NCBI RefSeq assembly: GCF_900094945.1 | Contig: NZ_FMAQ01000001.1 | Span: 124,001 to 188,000, forward strand | Direction of reading: 5' to 3' | From: Gilliamella bombicola | GTDB lineage: Bacteria > Pseudomonadota > Gammaproteobacteria > Enterobacterales > Orbaceae | DNA: 64,000 nucleotides | Notes under the pieces: generated by a model | Seen by the model: only the letters and a program-made list of their open reading frames with translations | Databases searched by the model: none | What the model was told of the DNA's origin: nothing | Translations under genes and position numbers: made by a program | Part shown: positions 1 to 8,469 of the stretch, one piece after another | Layout of the letters: each line of letters opens with the position of its first letter | How positions within the stretch are numbered: the first letter of the stretch is position 1

Positions 1-319
1 TATCCCAATTAACGGTTTGGGCTGTTTGATAGCGCTTAAAGGAACTCAACACGAGGTGATGTTGTTCAATCATTTGTGCAAGTTCTTGTTCTGATATTAA
101 ACTATATAAACTATTTTTACTTGTCTGATAACGCTTCACTTTTGCTTGTAGTAACTCCGTTTCAGTGATTTTTTGCTGATATGTGTTGCTTTTTAATTTT
201 GCTTGTTGCTCAATGTCGTGAATAAAAAATAGATAAATCATCACAGAAACCGCTAAACAGCATAAAACAGACACCAAATATTGTTGCCAAATTGGGCGAT
301 AAAAAAAATCACTGTTCAT
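1..319 (-). CDS. PilO/HofO-like pilus assembly protein (C-terminus off the window)
   Basis: The minus-strand frame opens with ATG at 319 and stays open to the window edge, giving about 106 residues. It has a short cytoplasmic start, one membrane segment at about residues 16-33, then a polar, probably coiled region, which is the layout of PilO/HofO/ComC inner-membrane proteins. It overlaps the end of the PilN-type gene upstream by 11 bases, so the two are probably translationally coupled. In the hofMNOPQ and comABCDE operons the PilO-type gene directly follows the PilN-type gene, and position is the main support. PilO proteins pair with PilN in the alignment complex of type IV pili and competence pili. 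Family assignment is moderate because only part of the protein is visible. Confidence 0.6.
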   Translation of the reverse strand, partial: MNSDFFYRPIWQQYLVSVLCCLAVSVMIYLFFIHDIEQQAKLKSNTYQQKITETELLQAKVKRYQTSKNSLYSLISEQELAQMIEQHHLVLSSFKRYQTAQTVNWD

Positions 320-1259
320 CTAAATAAATTTCCATTTCAAAAACTAAGCTCGTTTTATTAGACGAGACGCTATTTATTTGGCTGTTACTGATATTTTTTA
401 GCGTTAACAGATTTTGATTAAATTTAGTCAATTCAACATAACTAAAGCTTTGTCCGTCGATCCTGATTTTTTGTTGTTCATAATAAAAAGAGTCTAGCCA
501 AATGACAGAAGGTAACTGTGCCGAAAGTAACAATAAAACATTTTGAATCTGTTTGTGGCTTAATGATGGGTTAGGTAAATAATGAGATAATTCAGCAGTG
601 AGCTTTTGCACTACCTCTTGCTGTTCTAACAATTTTTGGTCGTAATGTCGTAGCTCATTTCGGGCTTGAATCCAAAGATAACAGAGCAAACAACTGATTA
701 TACCAATTAAACCCGCAACCACGTAGGTTAATTGTTGCAGGTGCTTTGTTTGCTTTTCTTGACGCCATGGTAAAAAATTAATTTTGGCATTATCGAATTG
801 ATAACCAGCAAATGTTAATAGCAGTTCATGCTTTTTAAAAAGGTTAATCCAACTTTCAATATAATCACGTTCAACGATCATCACAGTAACATGTTTGTTT
901 TGTTTAGTTGGATAAACAAAGTCAAAAAGTACCTTTTTAGCAGGCAATTGAAATAATTTATAAATATTAGCTTCAACATATAAAATCAATTCACTTAATT
1001 TTAGCTTTACATCGGGTAAGGTGAGTTGTTGCGTTTGAATTAAATTGATATCTAAATTAAGTTCGTATTGTGTGCGCCTAGTAAATTTTTTTTGTAACTC
1101 ACCAATAAAAAATTCAATATCTGCGGCATTTTGATAATTAAATGCAATTAGGTCATCATTAATGGTCAATGCAGTGTTTTGCTTAGTTATGCCTACTGCC
1201 TTATAGCGTAAAATGGTAGGTTCAACATAAATAATAACGCGTTTTTTATTAAAAACCAT
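309..1259 (-). CDS. PilM-PilN (HofM-HofN) fusion, pilus/DNA-uptake assembly protein
   Basis: 316 residues. Residues 1 to about 157 look like the first part of a PilM/HofM actin-like protein, the cytoplasmic partner of PilN. Residues 160-166 (INFLPWR) match the conserved cytoplasmic start of PilN, followed by a membrane segment at about 178-198, a predicted coiled coil at about 199-230 and a periplasmic domain. PilM and PilN are normally two genes, with PilM at about 260-350 residues. Here PilM appears cut short and joined in frame to PilN, with no stop or internal start needed. The next gene is PilO-like, as in hofMNO. The product would anchor the inner-membrane platform of a type IV pilus or competence machine. 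It could also be a degraded PilM that still supplies the PilN part. Confidence 0.6.
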   Translation of the reverse strand: MVFNKKRVIIYVEPTILRYKAVGITKQNTALTINDDLIAFNYQNAADIEFFIGELQKKFTRRTQYELNLDINLIQTQQLTLPDVKLKLSELILYVEANIYKLFQLPAKKVLFDFVYPTKQNKHVTVMIVERDYIESWINLFKKHELLLTFAGYQFDNAKINFLPWRQEKQTKHLQQLTYVVAGLIGIISCLLCYLWIQARNELRHYDQKLLEQQEVVQKLTAELSHYLPNPSLSHKQIQNVLLLLSAQLPSVIWLDSFYYEQQKIRIDGQSFSYVELTKFNQNLLTLKNISNSQINSVSSNKTSLVFEMEIYLDEQ

Positions 1260-1418
1260 GATTGATTAGCTTTTTATTTTTGATAACCGAATCACTTAAT
1301 CATAATGCTAGTTGACTAAATAAAAATAAACAAAAGTGATTTTTGCGAACTATCACCCAAAAAATGTTTAAAATTAAACCGAACGAAGTGGATTTTAGAG
1401 AAATTTAAAAAAAAAAGG

Positions 1419-1446
1419 TTGACTGGAATAAGCCGTGCCTTATAAT
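1419..1446 (+). promoter_or_regulatory. Strong sigma-70 promoter of the tRNA-Val/tRNA-Lys operon
   Basis: TTGACT at 1419-1424 and a perfect TATAAT at 1441-1446 are separated by 16 bases, and the first tRNA starts 17 bases after the -10 box. No other good promoter is visible between the four tRNAs, so they are probably one transcript. Confidence 0.8.
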
Positions 1447-1463
1447 GCACACCCACACGGTAA

Positions 1464-1539
1464 GGGTGATTAGCTCAGTTGGGAGAGCACCTCCCTTACA
1501 AGGAGGGGGTCACTGGTTCGAACCCGGTATCACCCACCA
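1464..1539 (+). tRNA. tRNA-Val (anticodon UAC), copy 1
   Basis: 76 bases with encoded CCA. The acceptor stem GGGTGAT pairs with ATCACCC, the anticodon loop CTTACAA carries TAC, and the T loop is TTCGAAC. Nearly identical to E. coli tRNA-Val(UAC). First gene after the strong promoter. Confidence 0.97.
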
Positions 1540-1574
1540 ATCTTTACCGTGACGTTTTAGTAATAAAACACTTG

Positions 1575-1650
1575 GGGTGATTAGCTCAGTTGGGAGAGCA
1601 CCTCCCTTACAAGGAGGGGGTCACTGGTTCGAACCCGGTATCACCCACCA
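1575..1650 (+). tRNA. tRNA-Val (anticodon UAC), copy 2
   Basis: Identical to the copy at 1464-1539. The 35-base spacer before it is also identical to the spacer before copy 3, so the genes arose by tandem duplication of a 111-bp unit. Confidence 0.97.
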
Positions 1651-1685
1651 ATCTTTACCGTGACGTTTTAGTAATAAAACACTTG

Positions 1686-1761
1686 GGGTGATTAGCTCAG
1701 TTGGGAGAGCACCTCCCTTACAAGGAGGGGGTCACTGGTTCGAACCCGGTATCACCCACCA
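1686..1761 (+). tRNA. tRNA-Val (anticodon UAC), copy 3
   Basis: Third identical tRNA-Val with encoded CCA. It is followed after 9 bases by tRNA-Lys in the same transcript. Confidence 0.97.
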
Positions 1762-1770
1762 TCTCTAGAT

Positions 1771-1846
1771 GGGTCGTTAGCTCAGTCGGTAGAGCAGCGG
1801 ACTTTTAATCCGTTGGTCGAGCGTTCGAATCGCTCACGACCCACCA
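1771..1846 (+). tRNA. tRNA-Lys (anticodon UUU)
   Basis: 76 bases with CCA. The acceptor stem GGGTCGT pairs with ACGACCC, and the anticodon loop CTTTTAA carries TTT. Very close to E. coli tRNA-Lys. Its T-arm and acceptor 3' half (AATCGCTCACGACCCACCA) is repeated twice more downstream without the rest of the tRNA. Confidence 0.97.
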
Positions 1847-2289
1847 TTTAATTGCACAAATTCTAAGTAAATCAAATTAATCTAATTAAAACAAAAAAGC
1901 GATGAGAACGCCAGCGTTCGACAAATTTGTCTGGAACAAATTTGAACAACACGCAGTGTTGGCCCCGAAGGGGTGAGGCACACGATGTGCCGAATAATCG
2001 CTCACGACCCACCATTTAATTACACAAATTCTAAGTAAATCAAATTAATCTAATTAAAACAAAAAAGCGATGAGAACGCCAGCGTTCGACAAATTTGTCT
2101 GGAACAAATTTGAACAACACGTAGTGTTGGCCCCGAAGGGGTGAGGCACACGATGTGCCGAATAATCGCTCACGACCCACCATTTAAATATATAATCCCT
2201 AAGTAAATCAAATCAATCTAATTAAAAACAAAAAAGCGATGAGAACGCCAGCGTTCGACAAATTTGTCCGGAACAAATTTAAATAATCG
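1828..2289 (+). repeat. 168-bp tandem array: tRNA-Lys 3' tail plus nested palindromes
   Basis: The string AATCGCTCACGACCCACCA occurs inside tRNA-Lys at 1828-1846 and again at 1996 and 2164, a period of 168 bases. Each unit contains an AT-rich spacer and then a closely packed series of small palindromes: GAACGC/GCGTTC, two CAAATTTG boxes, AACAC/GTGTT, CCCC/GGGG and GGCACA/TGTGCC, bracketed by AGCGAT and ATCGCT. The third unit has lost the last three palindromes. There is no reading frame of note. It follows tRNA-Lys directly with no clear terminator between, so it is probably transcribed with it. Confidence 0.85.
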
Positions 2290-2352
2290 AACTATACTAA
2301 AAAAATAAATACGATAAAATAAGTAAGTTATTTATTTTTTAAAGGAATCTTT

Positions 2353-2958
2353 ATGCTAAAGTTTCTTGCTAAATTATTACTAGTTTTGTGTTTTAGCACT
2401 GCTACTTATGCTGAGCAACAACCTTTATTTGATTTTAATGAGGAGTATCAAAAAGCAACCAAACAAAATGATGCTGAAGCACAATATCATTTAGGTCTTA
2501 TGTATGCTGACGGCTCATATACTAAAAGACGTCATTTTAAAGCCGTCGAAAATGGATTTGAACAACAAGAAGCTAAACCCGATTATACACAAGCAAAGCA
2601 GTGGTTTGAAAAAGCAGCCAATCAAGGCAATGTTGCTGCTCAACATAGCTTAGCTTTATTGTACTATAATGGACAAGGGACAAAGCAAAGCTATTCAAAA
2701 GGAATTGAATGGGATACTAAAGCAGCGAAAAAAGGTGATGCGGTTGCTCAATATACCTTAGCAACGATCTATTACAAAGGCACAGGGGTAAAACAGAACT
2801 ACTTTAAAGCTAAACAATGGTTTACTAAAGCAGCTGAACAGAACTATTCTGACGCCAAAGAGAATTTAGTTATTGTAACCAAAAAAGTCAATGCTATTGT
2901 AGCCAAACAACAAGCTAAGAAAAAACAAGCTAGTAATAATGATTGTGGTTGTTATTAA
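2353..2958 (+). CDS. Exported Sel1-repeat protein
   Basis: 201 residues with a signal peptide (residues 1 to about 20, ending TYA) and a ribosome site AAAGGA before the ATG. Residues about 40-180 hold three to four Sel1/TPR-like repeats with the usual pattern A-x-A-Q-Y-x-L-G/A-x-x-Y-x-x-G and A-x-x-W-F-x-K-A-A. The first repeat is split by an insertion of about 20 residues. The C-terminus is lysine- and glutamine-rich and ends in a Cys-Gly-Cys motif. Sel1 proteins are periplasmic scaffolds for protein-protein contacts; some act as effectors or regulators. No operon partner is visible. A specific role cannot be given. Confidence 0.85.
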   Translation: MLKFLAKLLLVLCFSTATYAEQQPLFDFNEEYQKATKQNDAEAQYHLGLMYADGSYTKRRHFKAVENGFEQQEAKPDYTQAKQWFEKAANQGNVAAQHSLALLYYNGQGTKQSYSKGIEWDTKAAKKGDAVAQYTLATIYYKGTGVKQNYFKAKQWFTKAAEQNYSDAKENLVIVTKKVNAIVAKQQAKKKQASNNDCGCY

Positions 2959-3120
2959 GAATAAAATAATCCAACGCATCAAAGATCTGAAATCATAACC
3001 AAATGGATATATTGTTCTCATAGTTTGGAGAAATTAAATACCAAATAGCAAATAACAGCTTGATAACGTCTTATATACGAATCATCCACAACTAAAATCA
3101 ATTGGCTCTATTTAATTAAA

Positions 3121-3738
3121 CTAAAAAACAAACAAAACTAATCGATAAGCAATATAAAACATCACGCAACCTACCAAAAAGTCTAATATGATCCACATCT
3201 TTTTCTGTTTAAACAGTGGCGTTAATAGTCTTGCACCATAACCTATTCCAAAAAACCAAATAAACGAAACACAAACCGCGCCAATCAAAAATGCCAATTT
3301 TTGTTCACTTGTTAATGTGCCTGCAATCCCCCCCACAATAACAACGGTATCTAGATAAACATGAGGATTAAGCAAGGTAACAGCCAAGGTTGCCAGTACT
3401 ACTTTGAGTAAACGGTTATTTTGCGGATCTTGAGATTCAATTTGCATGTAACTATTACCTTGAATGGCACTTTTAAAAGCTGAAAATCCATACCAGATCA
3501 AAAAAACCGCCCCTAAAATGGCAAGAATGCGAGTTATTAATAGATTAGTACTAATAAACGAACCCACCCCCAAAATACCTACTGACATCAAGACGAAGTC
3601 ACAAATAAAACAGATTGCCGCTACAAAAAAGATATGATTTTTTAATAATCCTTGCTTAAGTACAAATAAATTTTGAGCACCAATGGCAATAATTAAACTT
3701 GCCGAAATTAATGCGCCTTGCATTACATCTTCTAACAT
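3121..3738 (-). CDS. LysE/ArgO-family amino-acid exporter
   Basis: 205 residues and about six membrane segments. The early motif GAQNLFVLKQGL and the later LNPHVYLDTVVIVGG are hallmarks of the LysE/ArgO branch of the LysE superfamily, which exports basic amino acids such as lysine and arginine. Length matches ArgO (about 211). It stands alone on the minus strand between two plus-strand genes, and no LysR-type regulator (ArgP/LysG) is beside it. The substrate is inferred from the family only. Confidence 0.85.
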   Translation of the reverse strand: MLEDVMQGALISASLIIAIGAQNLFVLKQGLLKNHIFFVAAICFICDFVLMSVGILGVGSFISTNLLITRILAILGAVFLIWYGFSAFKSAIQGNSYMQIESQDPQNNRLLKVVLATLAVTLLNPHVYLDTVVIVGGIAGTLTSEQKLAFLIGAVCVSFIWFFGIGYGARLLTPLFKQKKMWIILDFLVGCVMFYIAYRLVLFVF

Positions 3739-3961
3739 ATTAAGACACCTAAAAAACTAATCATATTTATCTGATTTCAAAATAGTATAGGCGATATTAG
3801 TTGGGTGGTCATCTCTTTATCATTTAAGCTGTTATAATAAAATGCGTATATTTCTAAAATTTTTTGGACATAAATAGTGAATATAATTATTGTCACAGAT
3901 AGCTTATCAGACGCTTACTCAGTATAATCGTTTAAATAACAATCAAACTGCTTTTTCTTAT

Positions 3962-4768
3962 ATGATTTTTGAATTTATTATTTTCCTTTCAATAGGTGCC
4001 GCTGCTGGATTATTAGCCGGTATGTTTGGTGTTGGCGGTGGAGCATTAATTGTACCGTCTTTAATTTTTACCTTAAATTACTTTAACCTTGGTGATCCTT
4101 GGATTAACCATATTGCCATTGCAACATCATTAGCCACCATCATTGGTACTAGTTTGTCATCTAGCTATATTCACAACAAAAACCACAATATTCAGTGGCC
4201 AATTCTAAAAAAAATGGTTTTAGGCTGTATGATTGGCACGTTAGGCGGTTCATATATGACTCCCTATATCCCGGGCAGTTGGTTAAAATGGGTATTTATT
4301 ATCTTTCTTATTTATGTAAGTTTTAAATTTATTTTACAGATAGATAAAAAAAACAAAAATCTAGTCAGTCAAACGGTTCCCTTTAACAATCAAATTTTTA
4401 TCTTTGCCGGCACGTTAATTGGTATTTTTGCCGCCCTTGTTGGTGTGGGTGGTGGTGTATTAGTAGTACCATTTTTGCAAAGATGTGGCATTGATATGCG
4501 TAAAGCCATTGGCACATCGGCAGCTTTTACCGTGCCAGTTGCAATTGGTGGAACCATTGGCTATATAATCGCTGGTTGGAATAATCCACAATTACCACAG
4601 TATTGCTTAGGCTTTATTTATCTACCTGCCGCATTCGTCATTATGCTAGCGAGCATACCAATGGCTAAAGTGGGAGTGCAAATTGCGCAAAAATTATCAA
4701 TTAAAAAGCTAATCAGATTTTTTGGTATCTTTTTATTATTTCTGGCTATAAAGCTAATCATTTCTTAA
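3962..4768 (+). CDS. TSUP-family (TauE/SafE) membrane permease
   Basis: Reading from ATG at 3962 gives 268 residues with about eight membrane segments and the two family repeats, each containing G-V-G-G-G (GMFGVGGGALIVPS and LVGVGGGVLVVPF). TSUP proteins move sulfite, sulfoacetate or other small organosulfur anions across the inner membrane; the substrate here is unknown. A TTG at 3890 in the same frame would add 24 polar residues. Neither start has a clear ribosome site, and 3962 is chosen because family members normally begin right before the first membrane segment. Confidence 0.8.
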   Translation: MIFEFIIFLSIGAAAGLLAGMFGVGGGALIVPSLIFTLNYFNLGDPWINHIAIATSLATIIGTSLSSSYIHNKNHNIQWPILKKMVLGCMIGTLGGSYMTPYIPGSWLKWVFIIFLIYVSFKFILQIDKKNKNLVSQTVPFNNQIFIFAGTLIGIFAALVGVGGGVLVVPFLQRCGIDMRKAIGTSAAFTVPVAIGGTIGYIIAGWNNPQLPQYCLGFIYLPAAFVIMLASIPMAKVGVQIAQKLSIKKLIRFFGIFLLFLAIKLIIS

Positions 4769-4782
4769 TATGATCAATAGAC

Positions 4783-4808
4783 ACAAAAAAGGTCGCAACT
4801 GCGACCTT
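4783..4808 (-). terminator. Rho-independent terminator of mltB
   Basis: Stem AAGGTCGC/GCGACCTT (4789-4808). Read on the minus strand it is followed by seven T. It lies 60 bases after the mltB stop codon and also falls just after the convergent TSUP gene. Confidence 0.85.
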
Positions 4809-4867
4809 ATCTAAAACCGGCTAGAACATAAAACCAATAGGCAGTACTAACAGATTAATACAAACAA

Positions 4868-5941
4868 CTATCTTGCATCTTTAACCGCAAGCCCTAATTG
4901 CCAAACTGCCATGGCATAATGCGTGCTATGGTTGTAACGGGTAATAGTATAAAAGTTTGGTAATCCATACCAAAATTGGTAACTGTCGCCCATATCAAGG
5001 CGCAACAAACTGACCTGTGTCTGTCCATCTAAAGAGCTTTTTGGTTTTAATCCAGCTTTTGCTAGTGTTTCAATTGAGTATTTTGTGCTAAAGCCTGTAT
5101 CAAGTGATGGCGCTTGACCGTTAGCCATAACCGCTACTTTTTTGCCTCGTTGCCAGCCGTGCGACTTAAAGTAGTTCGCCACACTACCAATAGCATCAAC
5201 TGGATCCCATAAATCAATATGACCATCATGGTTAAAATCAACAGCATAACGTCTAAATGCAGACGGCATAAATTGACCATATCCCATTGCGCCAGCAAAC
5301 GATCCATTTAAATCAAAGGGATCAACGCCTTCATCACGACACATAACTAAAAAATCTTCTAATTCTTCAGAAAAATATTGCGCACGTCTTGGATAGTTAA
5401 AAGCCAGTGTTGACAGGGCATCAATAATTTTTGTTTTACCCATTACTCTACCCCAACCCGTTTCAACACCAATAATACCAACAATAATTTCGGGAGGCAC
5501 GCCGTATTCATTATAAGCACGTTGCAATTCTTTTTGGTATTGGTTCCAAAAATCAACGCCTCGAGGAAGATTACTCGGCGTAATAAATTTATTTTTATAT
5601 CGAAGCCAAGCACCATTCGGCACCGTCGATGAGCCGGTTTTTGGTGCTTGTTTATCCATTAAATTAATGACCCAATCCAGTTTATTGGTTTGTGCAAGCA
5701 CATTGCGCAACTGTTGCCGATTAAAACCATGTTTACTGGCCATTCTATCGATAAACTTTTCTTTATCGATAGCTAATGGCGAGCTAATGGTTTCGGATGG
5801 ATTGTGATCTTTTTCAAGATAAACACCACCTTTGACATTGGTATGTCCACGATGTTCTTTCATTGGAGATGTTGAAGATCTCTCACTACTACAAGCTGTA
5901 AGCAATAAAATTATGCTAATAAAAATGGCAATACGCTGCAT
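4868..5941 (-). CDS. mltB: Membrane-bound lytic murein transglycosylase B
   Basis: 357 residues. A lipoprotein signal ends in LLTAC with lipobox Cys17, so the enzyme is probably anchored to the outer membrane. The SLT_2/MltB fold follows, with catalytic Glu160 in GIIGVETGWGR and later motifs GAMGYGQFMPSAFR and DLWDPVDAIGSVANYF. It cleaves the glycan strands of peptidoglycan, giving 1,6-anhydromuropeptides. The length is close to E. coli MltB (361). The muropeptide permease gene ampG lies about 1.3 kb away on the other strand, and the two act in the same recycling pathway. It has its own terminator. Confidence 0.95.
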   Translation of the reverse strand: MQRIAIFISIILLLTACSSERSSTSPMKEHRGHTNVKGGVYLEKDHNPSETISSPLAIDKEKFIDRMASKHGFNRQQLRNVLAQTNKLDWVINLMDKQAPKTGSSTVPNGAWLRYKNKFITPSNLPRGVDFWNQYQKELQRAYNEYGVPPEIIVGIIGVETGWGRVMGKTKIIDALSTLAFNYPRRAQYFSEELEDFLVMCRDEGVDPFDLNGSFAGAMGYGQFMPSAFRRYAVDFNHDGHIDLWDPVDAIGSVANYFKSHGWQRGKKVAVMANGQAPSLDTGFSTKYSIETLAKAGLKPKSSLDGQTQVSLLRLDMGDSYQFWYGLPNFYTITRYNHSTHYAMAVWQLGLAVKDAR

Positions 5942-5999
5942 ACAAAAAAACCGTATCTTAAGTAATTAAAGAATCAACAACATCATAAGATATTTATTA

Positions 6000-7001
6000 T
6001 TATTTAACAATATTCGGACATGGTTTACCTTCAGATATTTGTTTAATGTTATTTAAAGTCGTATCCGAAATATTCAATAATGCTTCCTGCGTTAAAAAAG
6101 CTTGATGGCCAGTAAAAATAACATTATGGCAAGAAGATAAACGACGGAACACATCATCTAAAATAACATCATTCGATTTGTCTTCAAAAAAGAGATCTCG
6201 TTCATTTTCGTAAACATCCATCCCCAAAGCGCCTATTTTTGATTGTTTTAATGAATCAATAGCCGCTGTTGCGTCGAGTAATGCCCCCCGGCTAGTGTTG
6301 ATAATCATCACACCATCTTTCATTTTTTTGAAAGACTCTTTATTCAATAAATGATAATTCTCAGGTGTCATTGGGCAATGTAGCGTAATCACGTCGGATT
6401 TTGCATATAGTTCATCTAACTCAACATATTGCGCGCCTAATTCAACCGCAATATCATTAGGATAAGGATCATAAGCAAGAATATGCATACCAAAACCTTT
6501 TAAAATACGGATGACTGCTTGACCAATTTTTCCTGTACCAATTACGCCAGCAGTACGATTGTGCATATTAAATCCTGTCAAACCATCTAACGAAAAGTTA
6601 GCATCACGGGTGCGTTGATAGGCTTTATGAGTTCTTCTATTTAGGGTCATCATCAAAGCCACCGCATGTTCTGCAACAGCTTCAGGTGAATAAGCTGGGA
6701 CACGAACAACGGTAATGCCCAATTTTTCGGCTTCGGCTAAATCAACATTATCAAACCCTGCACAGCGAAGTGCTAAAATTTTAATGCCATAGCCTGCTAA
6801 TTTTTGTAGCACTTTCTTATCTACTTCATCATTAACAAATGCACAAACCGCATTATAACCTTGGGCAGTAACAACTGTTTTATGACTTAATTTATGCTCA
6901 TAATATTCGATATCAAAACCAAATTTTTTATTCGCGATGTCTAAATGTTCTTTGTCATAATGTTTACTGCTAAAAACAGCAACTTTAATCGAACTTTTCA
7001 T
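6000..7001 (-). CDS. ldhA: D-lactate dehydrogenase (fermentative)
   Basis: 333 residues, a D-2-hydroxyacid dehydrogenase. The NAD-binding motif GTGKIG is at 155-160, with the catalytic set Arg238 (TSRGA), Glu267 (YENE) and His299 (GHQAF). The YENERDLFFED region and overall length are typical of LdhA. It reduces pyruvate to D-lactate with NADH in the cytoplasm, regenerating NAD during sugar fermentation. It is 58 bases upstream of mltB on the same strand, but the functions are unrelated and no shared promoter is evident. Confidence 0.95.
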   Translation of the reverse strand: MKSSIKVAVFSSKHYDKEHLDIANKKFGFDIEYYEHKLSHKTVVTAQGYNAVCAFVNDEVDKKVLQKLAGYGIKILALRCAGFDNVDLAEAEKLGITVVRVPAYSPEAVAEHAVALMMTLNRRTHKAYQRTRDANFSLDGLTGFNMHNRTAGVIGTGKIGQAVIRILKGFGMHILAYDPYPNDIAVELGAQYVELDELYAKSDVITLHCPMTPENYHLLNKESFKKMKDGVMIINTSRGALLDATAAIDSLKQSKIGALGMDVYENERDLFFEDKSNDVILDDVFRRLSSCHNVIFTGHQAFLTQEALLNISDTTLNNIKQISEGKPCPNIVK

Positions 7002-7210
7002 ATTACTTGACCCCTTTTCATGGTAAATAGTTAATTTTTTAACTAGTTGTTGGCATTAATCTTTATACTAAAATATATAGATTCAGTATCACTTTTGGTA
7101 TCTTGAAAAAATGACTTTAGGTAATGGTTTATCTTGGCTTGTAGCATTATTTTTTAATGTTGTGTGCTATGATAGCACTTTGTAAAAAAACTAACCAATA
7201 AAGTTAAATA

Positions 7211-8461
7211 ATGAATAAAGTATTAGCTCATGCTTTTTTTAATAGAAAAATGTTGTTGTGCATCTATACAGGTTTTTGCTCTGGACTTCCTTTTTTCTTT
7301 ATCGTCCAATTAATTCCCGCTTGGCTAAAAATTGACGGTGTAGACATAAAAACAATTGGCGCATTCGCATTAACTCAAATTCCTTACTTATGTAAATTTC
7401 TCTGGTCACCATTATTAGATAAGTTATCACCTTTCTCACTAGGATGTCGTAAAGGTTGGTTGTTTTTAACTCAGATCGGGCTCTTAATTATCATGCCTAT
7501 GTATGGTTTTTTAACTCCCAAAAATAACATCGAAATAGTTGTTATTTTAAGCTTATTAACTGCTTTTATTTCTGCAACTCAAGATATCGCAATTGATGCT
7601 TATAGAAGAGAAATTTTGAGCGATAACGAACTTGGCAGCGGAAATAGTATACACATTAATATTTATCGAATATCAGGATTCATTCCTGGAGGATTATCGC
7701 TTTTTCTTGCTGATTATCTATCATGGATGGAAGTATTCGCATTCACTGCCGCATTTATTGTGCCAATGCTACTCATTACAATAAGCTTAAAAGAGCCGTC
7801 ACATATCAGTGTAATTCATCCAGATAAATCTATTTTCAAACAATCAATAAATGAATTTGTTCATCGACAATCATTTCGTAATACTTTATTTATTATTGCT
7901 TTTATTTCATTTTATAAGCTTGGTGATAGCCTTGCTACATCTTTGGCAACACCTTTTTATTTAGATATGAATTTTGAAATGAAACATATAGGAACTGTAG
8001 CTAAAAATGCGATGGTCTGGCCAAGTTTATTTGGAGCTCTTTTGGGTGGTTTTATTATTTCAAAATATGGCATCAACCGTTCATTATGGATATCAGGTTT
8101 TGTGCAAATGTTTTCTATTTTAGGTTTTGCTTTTTTATCTTATGAAGGACCTTTTTTAACGATTAATTACACTCAACTTATCATATTGGCGACTGTAATT
8201 AGCTTTGAATCTATTGGTGTTGGAATGGGCGCAGCAGCATTAGTCACTTTTATAGCGAAAAAAACTAGCCCATTATTTACCGCAACACAATTTGCGCTAT
8301 TAACTAGTTTTTCAGCTATACCAAGAACACTAATAAATTCAATGTCCGGTGTTTTAACTTCACATTTAGGATGGACAAACTTTTTTAGTTTATGTTTTAT
8401 TCTTGCCATTCCTGGTATGTTATTATTATTAAAAGTTGCCCCGTGGAATAGCCAATCTTAG
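7211..8461 (+). CDS. ampG: AmpG-type muropeptide permease (MFS)
   Basis: 416 residues with about 12 membrane segments. The start (GFCSGLPFFFIVQLIPAWL) and the motif QDIAIDAYRRE are those of AmpG, the proton-driven importer of GlcNAc-anhydroMurNAc peptides for cell-wall recycling. It lacks the longer C-terminal part of E. coli AmpG (491). It ends 8 bases before the nitroreductase gene, so the two probably share a transcript. The mltB gene nearby would supply its substrate. Confidence 0.85.
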   Translation: MNKVLAHAFFNRKMLLCIYTGFCSGLPFFFIVQLIPAWLKIDGVDIKTIGAFALTQIPYLCKFLWSPLLDKLSPFSLGCRKGWLFLTQIGLLIIMPMYGFLTPKNNIEIVVILSLLTAFISATQDIAIDAYRREILSDNELGSGNSIHINIYRISGFIPGGLSLFLADYLSWMEVFAFTAAFIVPMLLITISLKEPSHISVIHPDKSIFKQSINEFVHRQSFRNTLFIIAFISFYKLGDSLATSLATPFYLDMNFEMKHIGTVAKNAMVWPSLFGALLGGFIISKYGINRSLWISGFVQMFSILGFAFLSYEGPFLTINYTQLIILATVISFESIGVGMGAAALVTFIAKKTSPLFTATQFALLTSFSAIPRTLINSMSGVLTSHLGWTNFFSLCFILAIPGMLLLLKVAPWNSQS

Positions 8462-8469
8462 GAGAAAAT

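Larger units (their letters stand above)
1464..1761 (+). repeat. 111-bp tandem repeat containing tRNA-Val and spacer
   Basis: The starts at 1464, 1575 and 1686 are exactly 111 bases apart. Each unit is one tRNA-Val gene plus a 35-base spacer, with the third spacer lost. The identity of the spacers shows recent duplication or ongoing gene conversion. Confidence 0.9.

Noticed and set aside
1464-1846. Possible rRNA operon around the tRNA cluster
   Set aside because: Only tRNAs and the palindrome array are present; no 5S, 16S or 23S sequence follows.
1828-2289. CRISPR array
   Set aside because: The repeat unit is 168 bases with no unique spacers and contains tRNA sequence; no cas genes are nearby.
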